DNA of 64,000 nt from Streptomyces sp. NBC_01707 (GTDB lineage: Bacteria; Actinomycetota; Actinomycetes; Streptomycetales; Streptomycetaceae): NCBI RefSeq assembly GCF_041438805.1, contig NZ_CP109190.1:5642001-5706000 (forward strand). Reading direction: 5' to 3'. The notes below the pieces were generated by a model, which made no database searches, had not been told where the DNA came from, and worked only from the letters and a program-made list of their open reading frames with translations. A program made the translations under genes and the position numbers. Shown piece after piece: positions 8,150-17,398 of the stretch. How positions within the stretch are numbered: position 1 is the first letter of the stretch; every line of letters begins with the position of its first letter.

Positions 8150-9385
8150 CTAACCCAGCCGCTTCACGAACTCCCCCACCGCCACCCGCACATCCCGCGG
8201 GGTCCACTCCAGCCCCGCCTCCGACACCGTGACCTCCGTGTAGGACACCCCGGGCGGTCCCGCCGTGGCCGGGTGCCACTTGCGGAAGAGTGCCACGCCC
8301 GTCTCCTCCGCCTGGCGTACCGCCGCGTCGGTCAGGGCCTCCGCCCCGTACGGCAGCCACACCTGGAACTGGTGCGTGTGCGGCGGTTCCGGATGCACCC
8401 GGAACCACGGAACAGCGGATTCCGTGAAGCCCTCGGCCAGGGCGCCGGCCACCACCTTCGCCTGCGCCACGTAGGACGACAGCTTCGGCAGCTCCCGGTC
8501 GAGGCCGACCAGCGCGGAGAGCGCCGCGGGGAACTGCTGGTAGAGCTGGCCGCCGTACCGGTGGCGCCAGGTGCGGGCCTCTTCGATCAGGGACTCCGGA
8601 CCGGCGAGCGCGGCCCCGGACAGTCCGCCGAGCGTCTTGTAGAACGACACGTACACGCTGTCCGCGAGCGCTGCGATCTCCGACAGCCCGCGCCCGAAGC
8701 GTGGGGCGCACTCCCACAGTCGCGCGCCGTCGAAGTGCACCACTGCATCGCGTTCGCGGGCGGCCTCCACCACGGCCTCCAGCTCCTCCCACTCCGGCAG
8801 TACGAAACCGGCGTCGCGCAACGGCAACTCGAGCATCAGCGTGCCGAAGGGTTCGGCGAAGTCGCGGATCTCCTGCGCGGTGGGCAGCCGCGGCTCGGAC
8901 GTCGGGTGGACGGTGCGCAGTCCGCTCACCGACCCCAGAGCGCCGCGCTCGTGCACCTCCGGGTGGGCGAGCGGGTGCAGTGCCACGGTCGGGCTGCCGG
9001 TGCGCCCCGCCCAGCAGCGCAGCGCCACCTGCTGAGCCATCGTTCCGGTCGGGAAGAAGGCCGCGGCCTCCATCCCGAGCAGATCGGCGATGCGCTGCTC
9101 CAGTACGGCGACGATCCCGTCGCCGTAGATGTCCGCGGGCCGGTCCAGATCGGCCACGGAACCGGCGTACGCGCCCAGGTCGGCCAGCTGCTCGCCGAGC
9201 GTGCGGTCGACCGGCGGCCGCGAGAGGATCCGGTCGGCCCGGCGCCAGGCGGCGATCCGCCGGAACCGTTCAGCCGTCTCGCGGTCCGGCCCGCCGTCCC
9301 GTATCGCGTCCCCCGCCCGGTCCCCGACCTCGTCCCGGATCTCGTCCTGCGCCTGCGCTCGTGCCTGCTCATGCCTGTCTGCCAT
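8150..9385 (-). CDS. PLP-dependent threonine aldolase/beta-eliminating lyase family protein
   Basis: The 411-aa protein is a fold-type I PLP enzyme of the Beta_elim_lyase (low-specificity threonine aldolase) family, which cleaves threonine or allo-threonine to glycine and acetaldehyde. Visible elements are the FFPTGTMAQQVAL cofactor-phosphate loop (about 110-122), the Asp219 ring-binding motif HFDGARLWE, and the Schiff-base lysine Lys250 in YVSFYKTLGGLSGAAL. The first 40 residues are an Asp/Arg/Gln-rich extension. ATG 9385 is the chosen start; longer in-frame frames run into the divergent gene's region and look non-coding. Substrate could also be another beta-hydroxy amino acid. Confidence 0.85.
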   Translation of the reverse strand: MADRHEQARAQAQDEIRDEVGDRAGDAIRDGGPDRETAERFRRIAAWRRADRILSRPPVDRTLGEQLADLGAYAGSVADLDRPADIYGDGIVAVLEQRIADLLGMEAAAFFPTGTMAQQVALRCWAGRTGSPTVALHPLAHPEVHERGALGSVSGLRTVHPTSEPRLPTAQEIRDFAEPFGTLMLELPLRDAGFVLPEWEELEAVVEAARERDAVVHFDGARLWECAPRFGRGLSEIAALADSVYVSFYKTLGGLSGAALAGPESLIEEARTWRHRYGGQLYQQFPAALSALVGLDRELPKLSSYVAQAKVVAGALAEGFTESAVPWFRVHPEPPHTHQFQVWLPYGAEALTDAAVRQAEETGVALFRKWHPATAGPPGVSYTEVTVSEAGLEWTPRDVRVAVGEFVKRLG

Positions 9386-9566
9386 GGGACGATCATCACG
9401 CAGAAGACGGCCGGAGCCCACACGGTTACGCGGTCCCCGCCCCGGCGGTCGTCCACGCATTCGTCCACAGGCTGTGGACGGCCAGGAGTCTGTGCGAAAC
9501 GCTGGCGTAGCATGCAGAGAAATCGTCCGGTACCCCCCGCGGACTGGAACGGAAGGCCATCGCCGC

Positions 9567-10526
9567 GTGAACGCAACAGCACCCAAGGAGCCCCTCGACG
9601 CGAGGGACCGCCCCGCCCGCCTCACCGTGGGTGTCGTGGGCGCGGGCAGGGTCGGCCCTGCCCTTGCCGCGTCCCTGCAGCTGGCCGGTCACCGCCCGGT
9701 CGCCGTGTCGGGCGTCTCCGACGCATCGGTGCGCCGGGCCGCCGCGCTCCTGCCCGACGTGCCTCTCGTACCGCCCGCCGAGGTGCTCGCGCGGGCCGAG
9801 CTGGTCCTGCTGACCGTGCCCGACGACGCCCTGCCCGGCCTCGTCGAGGGCCTCGCCGAGACCGGTGCGGTCCGCCCGGGGCAGCTGATCGTCCACACGT
9901 CGGGGCGGTACGGGACCCGGATCCTGGACCCCGCCCTGCGGGCCGGCGCACTGCCGCTCGCCCTGCACCCCGCGATGACGTTCACCGGCACGAGCGTCGA
10001 CGTCCAGCGGCTGGCCGGCTGCTCTTTCGGTGTCACCGCGCCCGAGGAGCTGCGGCTTGCCGCGGAGGCGCTCGTCATCGAGATGGGCGGCGAGCCCGAA
10101 TGGATCGCGGAGGAGTCCCGTCCGCTCTACCACGCGGCGCTCGCCCTCGGCGCCAACCACCTGGTCACGCTGGTCGCCCAGTCGATGGAGCTGCTGCGCA
10201 CGGCAGGCGTCGAGGCTCCCGACCGGATGCTCGGCCCGCTCCTCGGCGCCGCTCTCGACAACGCCCTGCGTTCCGGTGACGGCGCGCTGACCGGTCCGGT
10301 CGCCCGCGGCGACGCCGGCACGGTCGCCGCGCACATCGGCGAGCTGCGCAAGCACGCCCCGCAGACCGTGGCCGGATACCTCGCGATGGCCCGCGCCACC
10401 GCCGACCGGGCGCTGGCGCACGGCCTGCTCAAGCCGGAGCTGGCGGAGGACCTGCTCGGCGTCCTGGCCGACGGGGCCACCGGCGCGGGCACCACGGGCA
10501 GCACCGGACCGGGAGAGACCCGATGA
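9567..10526 (+). CDS. Rossmann-like DUF2520 oxidoreductase family protein
   Basis: This 319-aa protein has an N-terminal NAD(P)-binding Rossmann motif ([21 protein letters not shown]) and a C-terminal all-helical DUF2520 domain. That is the same layout as ketopantoate reductase and ProC-type dehydrogenases. It starts at GTG 9567 with GGAACGGAAGG upstream. Its stop overlaps the panC start by 4 bp (ATGA), so it is translationally coupled to pantothenate synthesis. That position makes a ketopantoate-reductase-like role an attractive guess, but the family has no established reaction that I know of. Confidence 0.85.
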   Translation: MNATAPKEPLDARDRPARLTVGVVGAGRVGPALAASLQLAGHRPVAVSGVSDASVRRAAALLPDVPLVPPAEVLARAELVLLTVPDDALPGLVEGLAETGAVRPGQLIVHTSGRYGTRILDPALRAGALPLALHPAMTFTGTSVDVQRLAGCSFGVTAPEELRLAAEALVIEMGGEPEWIAEESRPLYHAALALGANHLVTLVAQSMELLRTAGVEAPDRMLGPLLGAALDNALRSGDGALTGPVARGDAGTVAAHIGELRKHAPQTVAGYLAMARATADRALAHGLLKPELAEDLLGVLADGATGAGTTGSTGPGETR

Positions 10527-11533
10527 CCGAGACGTCCACCGCCCTGGTCCGTACGGCAGCGGAGCTCGACGCGTCCGGCGGGTGCAAGGGACCACGGGCC
10601 GTCGTCATGACCATGGGCGCCCTGCACGAGGGCCACGCGAGCCTGATCCGGGCCGCCCGCGCCACCGTGGGCCCGGACGGCCAGGTGGTCGTCACCGTCT
10701 TCGTCAACTCGCTCCAGTTCGGGGAGGCCGCGGACCTCGACCGATACCCCCGTACCCTCGACGCCGATCTCGCCGTCGCCGGCGCGGCCGGTGCCGACGT
10801 GGTCTTCGCCCCGTCCGTCGACGAGGTCTACCCCGGCGGTGAGCCGCAGGTCAGGATCGCCGCGGGCCCGATGGGGGAGCGGCTGGAAGGGGCGTTCCGC
10901 CCCGGCCACTTCGACGGGATGCTGACCGTCGTCGCCAAGTTCCTCCACCTCACCCGCCCCGATGTCGCGTTCTACGGTCAGAAGGACGCCCAGCAGCTGG
11001 CGCTGATCCGCCGTATGGTGCGCGACCTGAACTTCCCGGTGGAGATCGTCGGCGTGGAGACGGCCCGTGAGCCGGACGGCCTCGCGCTCTCCAGCCGCAA
11101 CCGTTTCCTCGACGCCCAGGAGCGACGCACCGCCCTGGCGCTGTCCCGAGCCCTGTTCGCGGCCCGCGACAGGCTCGCCGCCCAGCAGGCGCTGCACGCC
11201 CGCGCGCAGACCACCCCGGCGACGACGGGCCGGGCCGCCGCGCTCACCCGGCTCGGCGAGGCCCGCGCGGCCGCCGACACCCAGGCGGTGGCCCGGGCCA
11301 GGCCGGACGACGGGCCCGCGGCGGTGCGCGCCGCCGCGCGCATGATCCTCGACGACGCGGCCGCCGAACAGCCGCCGCTCGACCTGGACTATCTGGCGCT
11401 CGTGGACCCGGCGGACTTCACCGAGATCCCCGACGACCGGACCACCGGTGACGCGATCCTCGCCGTCGCCGCCCGGGTGGGCGCCACCCGCCTCATCGAC
11501 AACATCCCGCTGACCTTCGGAGCCGACACGTGA
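10523..11533 (+). CDS. panC: Pantoate--beta-alanine ligase (pantothenate synthetase)
   Basis: PanC joins pantoate and beta-alanine with ATP to make pantothenate, the precursor of CoA. The 336-aa sequence has the nucleotidyl-transferase HxGH motif (MGALHEGH, His35/His38), the pantoate/ATP region [23 protein letters not shown], and the KMSKS-like loop [10 protein letters not shown]. An Ala/Thr/Arg-rich segment (about 225-265) interrupts the C-terminal domain and makes the protein longer than typical ~280-aa PanC. The gene overlaps the upstream DUF2520 gene and the downstream nadB by 4 bp each, so it is part of one operon. Confidence 0.95.
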   Translation: MTETSTALVRTAAELDASGGCKGPRAVVMTMGALHEGHASLIRAARATVGPDGQVVVTVFVNSLQFGEAADLDRYPRTLDADLAVAGAAGADVVFAPSVDEVYPGGEPQVRIAAGPMGERLEGAFRPGHFDGMLTVVAKFLHLTRPDVAFYGQKDAQQLALIRRMVRDLNFPVEIVGVETAREPDGLALSSRNRFLDAQERRTALALSRALFAARDRLAAQQALHARAQTTPATTGRAAALTRLGEARAAADTQAVARARPDDGPAAVRAAARMILDDAAAEQPPLDLDYLALVDPADFTEIPDDRTTGDAILAVAARVGATRLIDNIPLTFGADT

Positions 11534-13317
11534 CCGGAATACGGCTGACCGCCCCCGCCCCCGGCTGGGCCATCGACGCGGATGTCGTGGTGGTCGGCTC
11601 CGGCGTCGCCGGCCTCACCACCGCGCTGCGCTGCGCGGCCGCGGGCCTCGCCACCGTCGTCGTCACCAAGGCCCGGCTCGACGACGGCTCCACCCGCTGG
11701 GCGCAGGGCGGTATCGCGGCTGCCCTCGGCGAGGGCGACACCCCGGAGCAGCATCTGGCCGACACCCTGGTCGCCGGCGCGGGCCTGTGCGACGAGTCGG
11801 CGGTACGGACCCTGGTCACCGAGGGCCCCGACGCCGTACGCCGCCTGATCGAGACCGGCGCGCACTTCGACACCACCGACACCGGCGACATCGCTCTCAC
11901 CCGTGAGGGCGGCCACCACCGCCGCCGGATCGCGCACGCTGGCGGGGACGCGACAGGCGCCGAGATCTCCCGCGCCCTGGTCGAGGCGGTCCGCTCCGCA
12001 GCCCTCCACACCGTGGAGAACGCCCTGGTCCTGGACCTGCTGACGGACAGCGAGGGCCGTACCGCCGGTGTCACCCTGCACGTCATGGGGGAGGGCCAGC
12101 ACGACGGTGTCGGTGCGGTCCACGCCCCCGCGGTGGTCCTCGCCACCGGCGGTATGGGCCAGGTCTTCTCCGCCACCACCAACCCACCGGTCTCCACCGG
12201 CGACGGCGTCGCCCTCGCCCTGCGGGCCGGCGCGGAGGTCTCCGACCTCGAATTCGTCCAGTTCCACCCGACGGTGCTCTTCCTCGGCGCCGACTCCGAG
12301 GGCCAGCAGCCCCTGGTGTCGGAAGCGGTACGGGGCGAGGGCGCCCATCTCGTCGACGCGTCCGGCACGCGGTTCATGGTCGGGCAGCACGAACTCGCGG
12401 AACTGGCGCCGCGCGACATCGTCGCCAAGGCCATCACCCGCCAGATGCAGCTGCACGGCACCGAGCACATGTACCTCGACGCGCGCCATTTCGGCGCCGA
12501 GATGTGGGAGCAGCGCTTCCCCACGATTCTGGCGGCCTGCCGGGCCCACGGCATCGACCCGATCACGGAACCGATTCCGGTCGCCCCCGCCGCGCACTAC
12601 GCCTCCGGCGGCATCCGTACCGATCTGCGCGGTCGGACGACGGTCCCTGGGCTGTACGCGTGCGGTGAGGTCGCGTGCACGGGCGTGCACGGCGCGAACC
12701 GGCTGGCGTCCAACTCGCTCCTCGAGGGCCTGGTCTTCGCCGAGCGCATCGCGGCGGACATCGTCGAGCACCGGTCGCAGGCGACGGGTGCGGCAACCCT
12801 TGTGACGAAGCCGACGGCCGTGGTGGCGGACCCGGACACCGAACGGGACACCCGCCGCCCCGCCCCCTCGCCGCTGCTCGCCCCCGAGGCGCGGACCACG
12901 ATCCAGCGGATCATGACCCAGGGGGCAGGCGTCCTGCGTTCCGCCGCCAGTCTCGTCACCGCTGCCGACGCACTCGAGACCCTGCACAACAGTGCGGCCG
13001 CCGACGCCTGGGCGGCCGGGCCGAAGCGTGCGGAGCCCGGTGTCGAGGCGTGGGAGGCCACCAACCTGCTCCTCGTCTCGCGTGTCCTGGTCGCCGCCGC
13101 CCGGCAGCGCGAGGAGACCCGCGGCTGCCACTGGCGCGAGGACCGGCCCGAGCGGGACGACGAGACCTGGCGCCGCCACCTCGTCGTGCAGCTCACCCCG
13201 GACCGCCGGCTCGTCCTCAGCCGGACTGAATCCGAGGCATTCCCGCCCGTACTGCCGGCGGGGGCACCAGACTGCGCAGCAGCACCCACGACCCACCCCA
13301 CCCCCGAGGAGCCGTAA
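11530..13317 (+). CDS. nadB: L-aspartate oxidase
   Basis: NadB oxidises L-aspartate to iminoaspartate, the first step of de novo NAD synthesis. The 595-aa flavoprotein begins with the FAD dinucleotide motif [20 protein letters not shown]. It carries the succinate dehydrogenase-like elements [26 protein letters not shown] segment ([12 protein letters not shown]) and [42 protein letters not shown] (quoted here as landmarks around 12596-12720). The C-terminal helical domain completes the family length. It overlaps panC by 4 bp and ends 2 bp before nadC. No quinolinate synthase gene (nadA) is in this cluster. Confidence 0.95.
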   Translation: MTGIRLTAPAPGWAIDADVVVVGSGVAGLTTALRCAAAGLATVVVTKARLDDGSTRWAQGGIAAALGEGDTPEQHLADTLVAGAGLCDESAVRTLVTEGPDAVRRLIETGAHFDTTDTGDIALTREGGHHRRRIAHAGGDATGAEISRALVEAVRSAALHTVENALVLDLLTDSEGRTAGVTLHVMGEGQHDGVGAVHAPAVVLATGGMGQVFSATTNPPVSTGDGVALALRAGAEVSDLEFVQFHPTVLFLGADSEGQQPLVSEAVRGEGAHLVDASGTRFMVGQHELAELAPRDIVAKAITRQMQLHGTEHMYLDARHFGAEMWEQRFPTILAACRAHGIDPITEPIPVAPAAHYASGGIRTDLRGRTTVPGLYACGEVACTGVHGANRLASNSLLEGLVFAERIAADIVEHRSQATGAATLVTKPTAVVADPDTERDTRRPAPSPLLAPEARTTIQRIMTQGAGVLRSAASLVTAADALETLHNSAAADAWAAGPKRAEPGVEAWEATNLLLVSRVLVAAARQREETRGCHWREDRPERDDETWRRHLVVQLTPDRRLVLSRTESEAFPPVLPAGAPDCAAAPTTHPTPEEP

Positions 13318-13319
13318 CC

Positions 13320-14363
13320 GTGAGCACGCCCGAAGAGAATCCGCGCCCCACACCCGTGGACGTACCGCTGATCCAGATCGGCGCGCCCGCACCGTCCGCG
13401 GGCGGCTGCGGGGACGCCTGCGGCTGCGGCGGGGACGACGACTACGAGCTGGACCCGCTGGAGTGCGGCCTCGACCCCGACCTCGCCCAGCTCCTCGCCG
13501 ACGCGGGCCTCGATCCCGTTCAGGTCGAGGACATCGCGCACGTCGCCATCGAGGAGGACCTCGATCACGGCGTGGACGTCACGACCGTCGCGACGGTCTC
13601 CGAGGAGGCCATGGCCACCGGTGACTTCACCGCCCGTGAGTCCGGTGTCGTCGCAGGTCTGCGGGTCGCCGAGGCCGTCCTGTCCATCGTCTGCACGGCC
13701 GAGTTCGAGGTCGAGCGCCATGTCGAGGACGGCGACCGCGTCGTCCCCGGCCAGAAGCTGCTCACGGTCACCACCCGCACCCGCGACCTGCTCACCGGCG
13801 AGCGCAGCGCGCTCAACCTGCTCTGCAGGCTCTCCGGCATCGCGACCGCGACCCGCGCCTGGGCCGACGTGCTCGAAGGTACGAAGGCCAAGGTCCGCGA
13901 CACCCGCAAGACCACTCCGGGGCTGCGCGCCCTGGAGAAGTACGCGGTGCGCTGTGGCGGCGGCGTCAACCACCGGATGTCGCTCTCCGACGCCGCGCTG
14001 GTCAAGGACAACCACGTCATCGCGGCGGGCGGTGTCGCCGAGGCGTTCAAGCGGGTGCGGGACGAGTTCCCGGACGTACCGATCGAGGTCGAGGTCGACA
14101 CCCTGGACCAGGTCCACGAGGTCCTGGCGGCGGGCGCCGACCTGATCCTGCTGGACAACTTCACCCCGGCCGAGACCGAGGAGGCCGTAGCGGTCGTCGG
14201 CGGCCGCGCGGCCCTGGAGTCGTCCGGTCGTCTCACCCTCGACAGCGCCCGTGCCTACGCCGACGCCGGCGTCGACTACCTCGCCGTCGGTGCGCTCACC
14301 CACTCCTCACCGATCCTCGACATCGGCCTGGACTTCCGCGACACCGACGGGGCCGGCGCCTGA
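13320..14363 (+). CDS. nadC: Nicotinate-nucleotide pyrophosphorylase (carboxylating), with Cys-rich N-terminal extension
   Basis: NadC (quinolinate phosphoribosyltransferase) converts quinolinate and PRPP to nicotinate mononucleotide. The 347-aa protein has the family elements VAIEEDLDHGVDVTT, LLCRLSGIATATRAW, the RDTRKTTPGLRALEKYAVRCGGG active-site segment (about 13890-13970), and the C-terminal LLDNF and DYLAVGALTHS barrel strands. The first ~60 residues are an extension not found in short NadC proteins. It contains the Gly/Cys cluster GGCGDACGCGG (about residues 28-38), which could bind metal. The start is GTG 13320, 2 bp after nadB, and the gene overlaps coaX by 1 bp. Confidence 0.94.
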   Translation: MSTPEENPRPTPVDVPLIQIGAPAPSAGGCGDACGCGGDDDYELDPLECGLDPDLAQLLADAGLDPVQVEDIAHVAIEEDLDHGVDVTTVATVSEEAMATGDFTARESGVVAGLRVAEAVLSIVCTAEFEVERHVEDGDRVVPGQKLLTVTTRTRDLLTGERSALNLLCRLSGIATATRAWADVLEGTKAKVRDTRKTTPGLRALEKYAVRCGGGVNHRMSLSDAALVKDNHVIAAGGVAEAFKRVRDEFPDVPIEVEVDTLDQVHEVLAAGADLILLDNFTPAETEEAVAVVGGRAALESSGRLTLDSARAYADAGVDYLAVGALTHSSPILDIGLDFRDTDGAGA

Positions 14364-15160
14364 TGCTGCTCACCATCGACGTCGGCAACACCCATACCGT
14401 CCTGGGTCTGTTCGACGGTGAGGAGATCGTCGAGCACTGGCGCATCTCCACCGACGCCCGGCGTACCGCGGACGAGCTCGCGGTGCTGCTCAACGGCCTG
14501 ATGGGCATGCACCCGCTGCTCGGCGAGGAGCTGGGCGATGGCATCGAGGGCATAGCGATCTGCGCCACCGTCCCGGCGGTGCTGCACGAGCTGCGCGAGG
14601 TCACCCGCCGTTACTACGGGGACGTCCCTGCCGTGCTCGTGGAGCCGGGCATCAAGACGGGCGTGCCGATCCTGGTGGACAACCCGAAGGAGGTCGGTGC
14701 GGACCGCATCATCAACTCGGTCGCCGCCGTCGAGCTCTACGGCGGCCCGGCCATCGTCGTCGACTTCGGCACCGCCACCACCTTCGATGCGGTCTCCGCC
14801 CGCGGCGAGTACGCGGGCGGGGTCATCGCGCCCGGCATCGAGATCTCGGTCGAGGCGCTCGGCGTCAAGGGCGCCCAGCTCCGCAAGATCGAGCTGGCCC
14901 GGCCGCGCAGCGTGATCGGCAAGAACACGGTCGAGGCCATGCAGGCGGGCATCGTGTACGGCTTCGCGGGTCAGGTCGACGGCGTCGTCGAACGCATGAA
15001 GAAGGAGCTGGCGGCCGACCCGGACGACGTCACCGTCATTGCGACCGGCGGCCTTGCTCCGATGGTGTTGGGCGAGTCCTCCGTGATCGACGAGCACGAG
15101 CCCTGGCTCACGCTCATCGGCCTGCGTCTGGTGTACGAGCGCAACGTGGCCCGGATGTAG
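14363..15160 (+). CDS. coaX: Type III pantothenate kinase
   Basis: CoaX phosphorylates pantothenate, the first step from vitamin B5 to CoA. It belongs to the ASKHA fold and is not feedback-inhibited by CoA as CoaA is. The 265-aa sequence starts with the phosphate loop MLLTIDVGNTHTVLGLFDG and has the VDNPKEVGADRIIN region. The catalytic block is VVDFGTATTFDAV, with GGVIAPGIEIS after it. The ATG shares its G-adjacent base with the nadC TGA (1-bp overlap). It is the last gene of the panC-nadB-nadC-coaX operon, which ends at a strong GC hairpin. Confidence 0.95.
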   Translation: MLLTIDVGNTHTVLGLFDGEEIVEHWRISTDARRTADELAVLLNGLMGMHPLLGEELGDGIEGIAICATVPAVLHELREVTRRYYGDVPAVLVEPGIKTGVPILVDNPKEVGADRIINSVAAVELYGGPAIVVDFGTATTFDAVSARGEYAGGVIAPGIEISVEALGVKGAQLRKIELARPRSVIGKNTVEAMQAGIVYGFAGQVDGVVERMKKELAADPDDVTVIATGGLAPMVLGESSVIDEHEPWLTLIGLRLVYERNVARM

Positions 15161-15188
15161 GCGGAGCACCGGGCACCTGCGGGAACGA

Positions 15189-15215
15189 CGCGGCGGCGGG
15201 ACGGCCGCCGCCGCG
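15189..15215 (+). terminator. GC-rich hairpin after coaX
   Basis: A perfect 11-bp stem (15189-15199 with 15205-15215) closes a 5-nt loop. There is no T-tract. It lies 28 bp after the coaX stop and probably ends the panC operon transcript. Confidence 0.55.
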
Positions 15216-15268
15216 CCGCCGTCGGCCAGCTAAGCCGATTTTGTCCATTTAGCACGTATTGTCGCGTT

Positions 15269-15886
15269 ATGCCCACGCCTTACGGATCACGCGGCGGTAT
15301 GGCGTTCAGCGCGGACGAGCTGCGAGTGCTCCGACGCGCCCTCGCCAACGCCCTCCACCCCGCGCCCCTGCCCGACGACGATGTCCAGGACTGCCTGCGT
15401 CTTGCGGGCTCCGTCGACGAGGTGGCCGGCGAGGCAGGACGGCTGCGCGCGTTCCTCCTCGCCGACCTCGCCCGCTACCGAGACGCCCTTCCCGGCTCCG
15501 CCACCGGCTATCTGGAACTGCTCCAGGACGCCCTGGCCGCCGGTTACGACCCCCGCCCGGAGGATCTGGCCGCACTGCGCCTCCAGCGCTGCAGACCGGT
15601 CGCGGCAGCACTCCTGGAGCGCTGCCAGGTACTCGCCGAGCGGTCGGTACGGGCCCGGCTCGCCGGCCGCGCCGTACCCGCGACGGCCCCCGCCCCGCGC
15701 AGCAGGCTGCTGGCGTTGCCGGGCGGCCGGGCAGCGGCCGCCGAACCCGAACGGCCGAAGACCCCGCCGGCCCCGCCCCGTCCGGTGCCAACGCCCGAGC
15801 GCCCGGCGCCGAAGCCCTCGGAGGTCTTCCCGCCCCGCCGCCCGGCCCCGCCGGCACCGCCCGCGCAGCAGCGCGCCGCGGGGTAG
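15269..15886 (+). CDS. Hypothetical protein with Pro-rich C-terminal tail
   Basis: The 205-aa protein has a predicted helical N-terminal domain (about 10-150; for example FSADELRVLRRALANAL and AGRLRAFLLADLARYRDAL). A disordered tail of Pro, Ala and Arg forms the last 55 residues. I recognise no family. A -10-like TATTGT (15257-15262) lies 6 nt before ATG 15269, which supports that start as leaderless; ATG 15299 is an alternative. It sits alone between the coaX terminator and a small membrane protein gene, and its amino-acid pattern with repeated Leu/Ala helices suggests a cytoplasmic scaffold or regulator, but this is a guess. Confidence 0.7.
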   Translation: MPTPYGSRGGMAFSADELRVLRRALANALHPAPLPDDDVQDCLRLAGSVDEVAGEAGRLRAFLLADLARYRDALPGSATGYLELLQDALAAGYDPRPEDLAALRLQRCRPVAAALLERCQVLAERSVRARLAGRAVPATAPAPRSRLLALPGGRAAAAEPERPKTPPAPPRPVPTPERPAPKPSEVFPPRRPAPPAPPAQQRAAG

Positions 15887-15934
15887 CCACGCCGGACGGC
15901 GGAGGGGGCACGCGGAAGTCCGTGCCGGGCTCGC

Positions 15935-15940
15935 TACTCT
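15935..15940 (+). promoter_or_regulatory. -10-like hexamer TACTCT
   Basis: TACTCT lies 7 nt before ATG 15948 of the small membrane protein, so the transcript is probably leaderless. Confidence 0.35.
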
Positions 15941-15947
15941 GGACGCC

Positions 15948-16127
15948 ATGGACTACGTATCCGCGCTCGTGCCCCCCGTGGTGATGGCCGCCTTCTTCAT
16001 CGGTCTCGTCGTGACGATCGTCAAGAGCCAGGGCGGCCCCAACAAGGCCAAGGAGGACGCGGCGGTGGACTCGGCGCTCAGCCGCGCCGAAGCGTTGCAG
16101 AAGTCCCCGCGGACCGACGGGGTCTGA
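15948..16127 (+). CDS. Small single-pass membrane protein
   Basis: This 59-aa protein (MDYVSALVPPVVMAAFFIGL...) has one hydrophobic segment at about residues 5-25 and a charged C-terminal tail with KAKEDAAVDSALSRAEAL, probably helical. No catalytic motif is visible. The gene follows a -10-like TACTCT and is followed by a strong terminator, so it is its own transcription unit. Codon use matches its neighbours with GC at most third positions, which supports its being real despite its size. Confidence 0.75.
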   Translation: MDYVSALVPPVVMAAFFIGLVVTIVKSQGGPNKAKEDAAVDSALSRAEALQKSPRTDGV

Positions 16128-16184
16128 CCGCACCTCGCGGGCTGCCACTGCACGGCACCGGACCGCATCGCACTGTATCGAGCG

Positions 16185-16219
16185 AAGGGCGTACGGCTCA
16201 TCATGAGCCGTACGCCCTT
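16185..16219. terminator. Strong bidirectional terminator
   Basis: A perfect 16-bp stem (16185-16200 with 16204-16219) closes a 3-nt loop and is followed by T residues. It is the cleanest intrinsic terminator in this part of the window and closes the small membrane protein unit. Confidence 0.85.
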
Positions 16220-16258
16220 TTGCTGTGTAAATAACCTGCCATTCCTGACATCTAGCAC

Positions 16259-16264
16259 TATGGT
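16259..16264 (+). promoter_or_regulatory. -10-like hexamer TATGGT
   Basis: TATGGT lies 6 nt before GTG 16271. Together with TGACAT upstream it may form a leaderless promoter and an operator for the repressor itself. Confidence 0.4.
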
Positions 16265-16270
16265 GACGCT

Positions 16271-16687
16271 GTGCCCCGCCAATTGGGAGAGCTGGAAGAC
16301 GCCGTGATGACGCGGGTCTGGCAATGGAACCGTCCGGTCACCGTGCGGGAAGTCCTTGAGGACCTTCAGCAGGAACGGTCCATCGCGTACACGACCGTCA
16401 TGACGGTAATGGACAATCTCCATCAGAAGGGCTGGGTGCGCAGGGAAGTAGAGGGCCGCGCATATCGATATACGGCGGTCTCCACCCGCGCCGCCTACTC
16501 GGCCGCGCTGATGAACGAAGCCTGGTCGCACAGCGACAACCCGGCCGCCGCTCTTGTCGCCTTCTTCGGCATGATGTCCGCCGAGCAGCGCGAAGCTCTC
16601 CGCGATGCGATGCGGATCGTATCCCCGGAGGTCCCGGAGGTCGGTGATCACCCGGCTGATGACGCGGGCCCGGAGGCCGAGCGATAG
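16271..16687 (+). CDS. BlaI/MecI-family transcriptional repressor
   Basis: This 138-aa winged-helix repressor has LGELEDAVMTRVWQWNRPVT at the N-terminus, then VREVLEDL and the recognition region AYTTVMTVMDNLHQKGWV, then the wing EGRAYRYTA. These are the conserved blocks of the Penicillinase_R family. In staphylococci such proteins control beta-lactamase together with a BlaR1/MecR1 protease. No M56 protease gene is beside it here. It begins at GTG 16271 just after a -10-like hexamer and the next gene, argA, starts 9 bp after its stop, so the two may share a transcript. Confidence 0.9.
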   Translation: MPRQLGELEDAVMTRVWQWNRPVTVREVLEDLQQERSIAYTTVMTVMDNLHQKGWVRREVEGRAYRYTAVSTRAAYSAALMNEAWSHSDNPAAALVAFFGMMSAEQREALRDAMRIVSPEVPEVGDHPADDAGPEAER

Positions 16688-16696
16688 CGTCGGGGC

Positions 16697-17254
16697 ATGT
16701 CCTCAGAGCTTCCGCATACAGATTTCCGTACCGAACCGTCGGTTATAAACGCAGCCATCACTGTCCGCCGCGCCAGGACGAGCGATGTGCCCTCGGTCCG
16801 TCGTCTCCTCGACGGGTACGTACGCGAAGGCATCCTGCTCGACAAAGCGACGGTGACGCTTTACGAGGACATCCAGGAGTTCTGGATCGCGGAACGCGAC
16901 GCGGATGCCCGGGTCATCGGCTGCGGTGCACTCCATGTGATGTGGGAAGACCTCGCCGAAGTCCGTACTCTCGCGGTCGATCACAGCATCAAGGGTGTCG
17001 GAGTGGGGCATCAAGTACTGGACAAGCTGTTGCAGACCGCTCGCTGGCTGGGTGTGCGCCGGGTTTTCTGTCTCACCTTCGAAGTCGACTTCTTCGCCAA
17101 GCACGGCTTCGTGGAGATCGGAGAGACGCCGGTCGACACAGATGTCTACAGCGAGCTGCTGCGTTCCTATGATGAGGGCGTAGCAGAGTTCCTCGGTCTC
17201 GAACGAGTGAAGCCGAACACCTTGGGCAACAGTCGGATGCTTCTGCACCTGTGA
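16697..17254 (+). CDS. argA: Amino-acid N-acetyltransferase (ArgA-type GNAT)
   Basis: The 185-aa GNAT protein closely resembles the short actinobacterial ArgA (as in Mycobacterium tuberculosis Rv2747), which acetylates glutamate or glutamine for arginine synthesis. Shared blocks are VRRARTSDV, LYEDIQEFWIAE, VIGCGALHVMWEDLAEVRTL, the acetyl-CoA loop region GVGVGHQVLDKLL, VFCLTFEVDFFAKHGFVEI, and the C-terminal KPNTLGNSRMLL. It lacks the amino-acid kinase domain of E. coli ArgA. ATG 16697 follows the blaI-type stop by 9 bp. A TAGCGT hexamer 6 nt upstream could also allow separate leaderless transcription. Confidence 0.88.
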   Translation: MSSELPHTDFRTEPSVINAAITVRRARTSDVPSVRRLLDGYVREGILLDKATVTLYEDIQEFWIAERDADARVIGCGALHVMWEDLAEVRTLAVDHSIKGVGVGHQVLDKLLQTARWLGVRRVFCLTFEVDFFAKHGFVEIGETPVDTDVYSELLRSYDEGVAEFLGLERVKPNTLGNSRMLLHL

Positions 17255-17398
17255 CCGCCGGAAGAACACGGAACCCTATGTCCGAATCGCGCATGTTTCC
17301 CGTGTTCTTGCACTCCTGAACCTCTCCCAGGGGTTTGTGTTTTCCGGAGAAAAGCGGTTTCCTTTCCGCGTACTGCATTTTCGATGAAAGGAAATCCG
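17255..17398 (+). promoter_or_regulatory. AT-rich upstream region of lsr2
   Basis: This 144-bp gap is visibly richer in A and T than the flanking coding DNA, with runs such as GTTTTCCGGAGAAAAG (about 17337-17352). Lsr2 binds AT-rich DNA, so autoregulation here is reasonable. A -10 and -35 pair could not be fixed. Confidence 0.4.
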
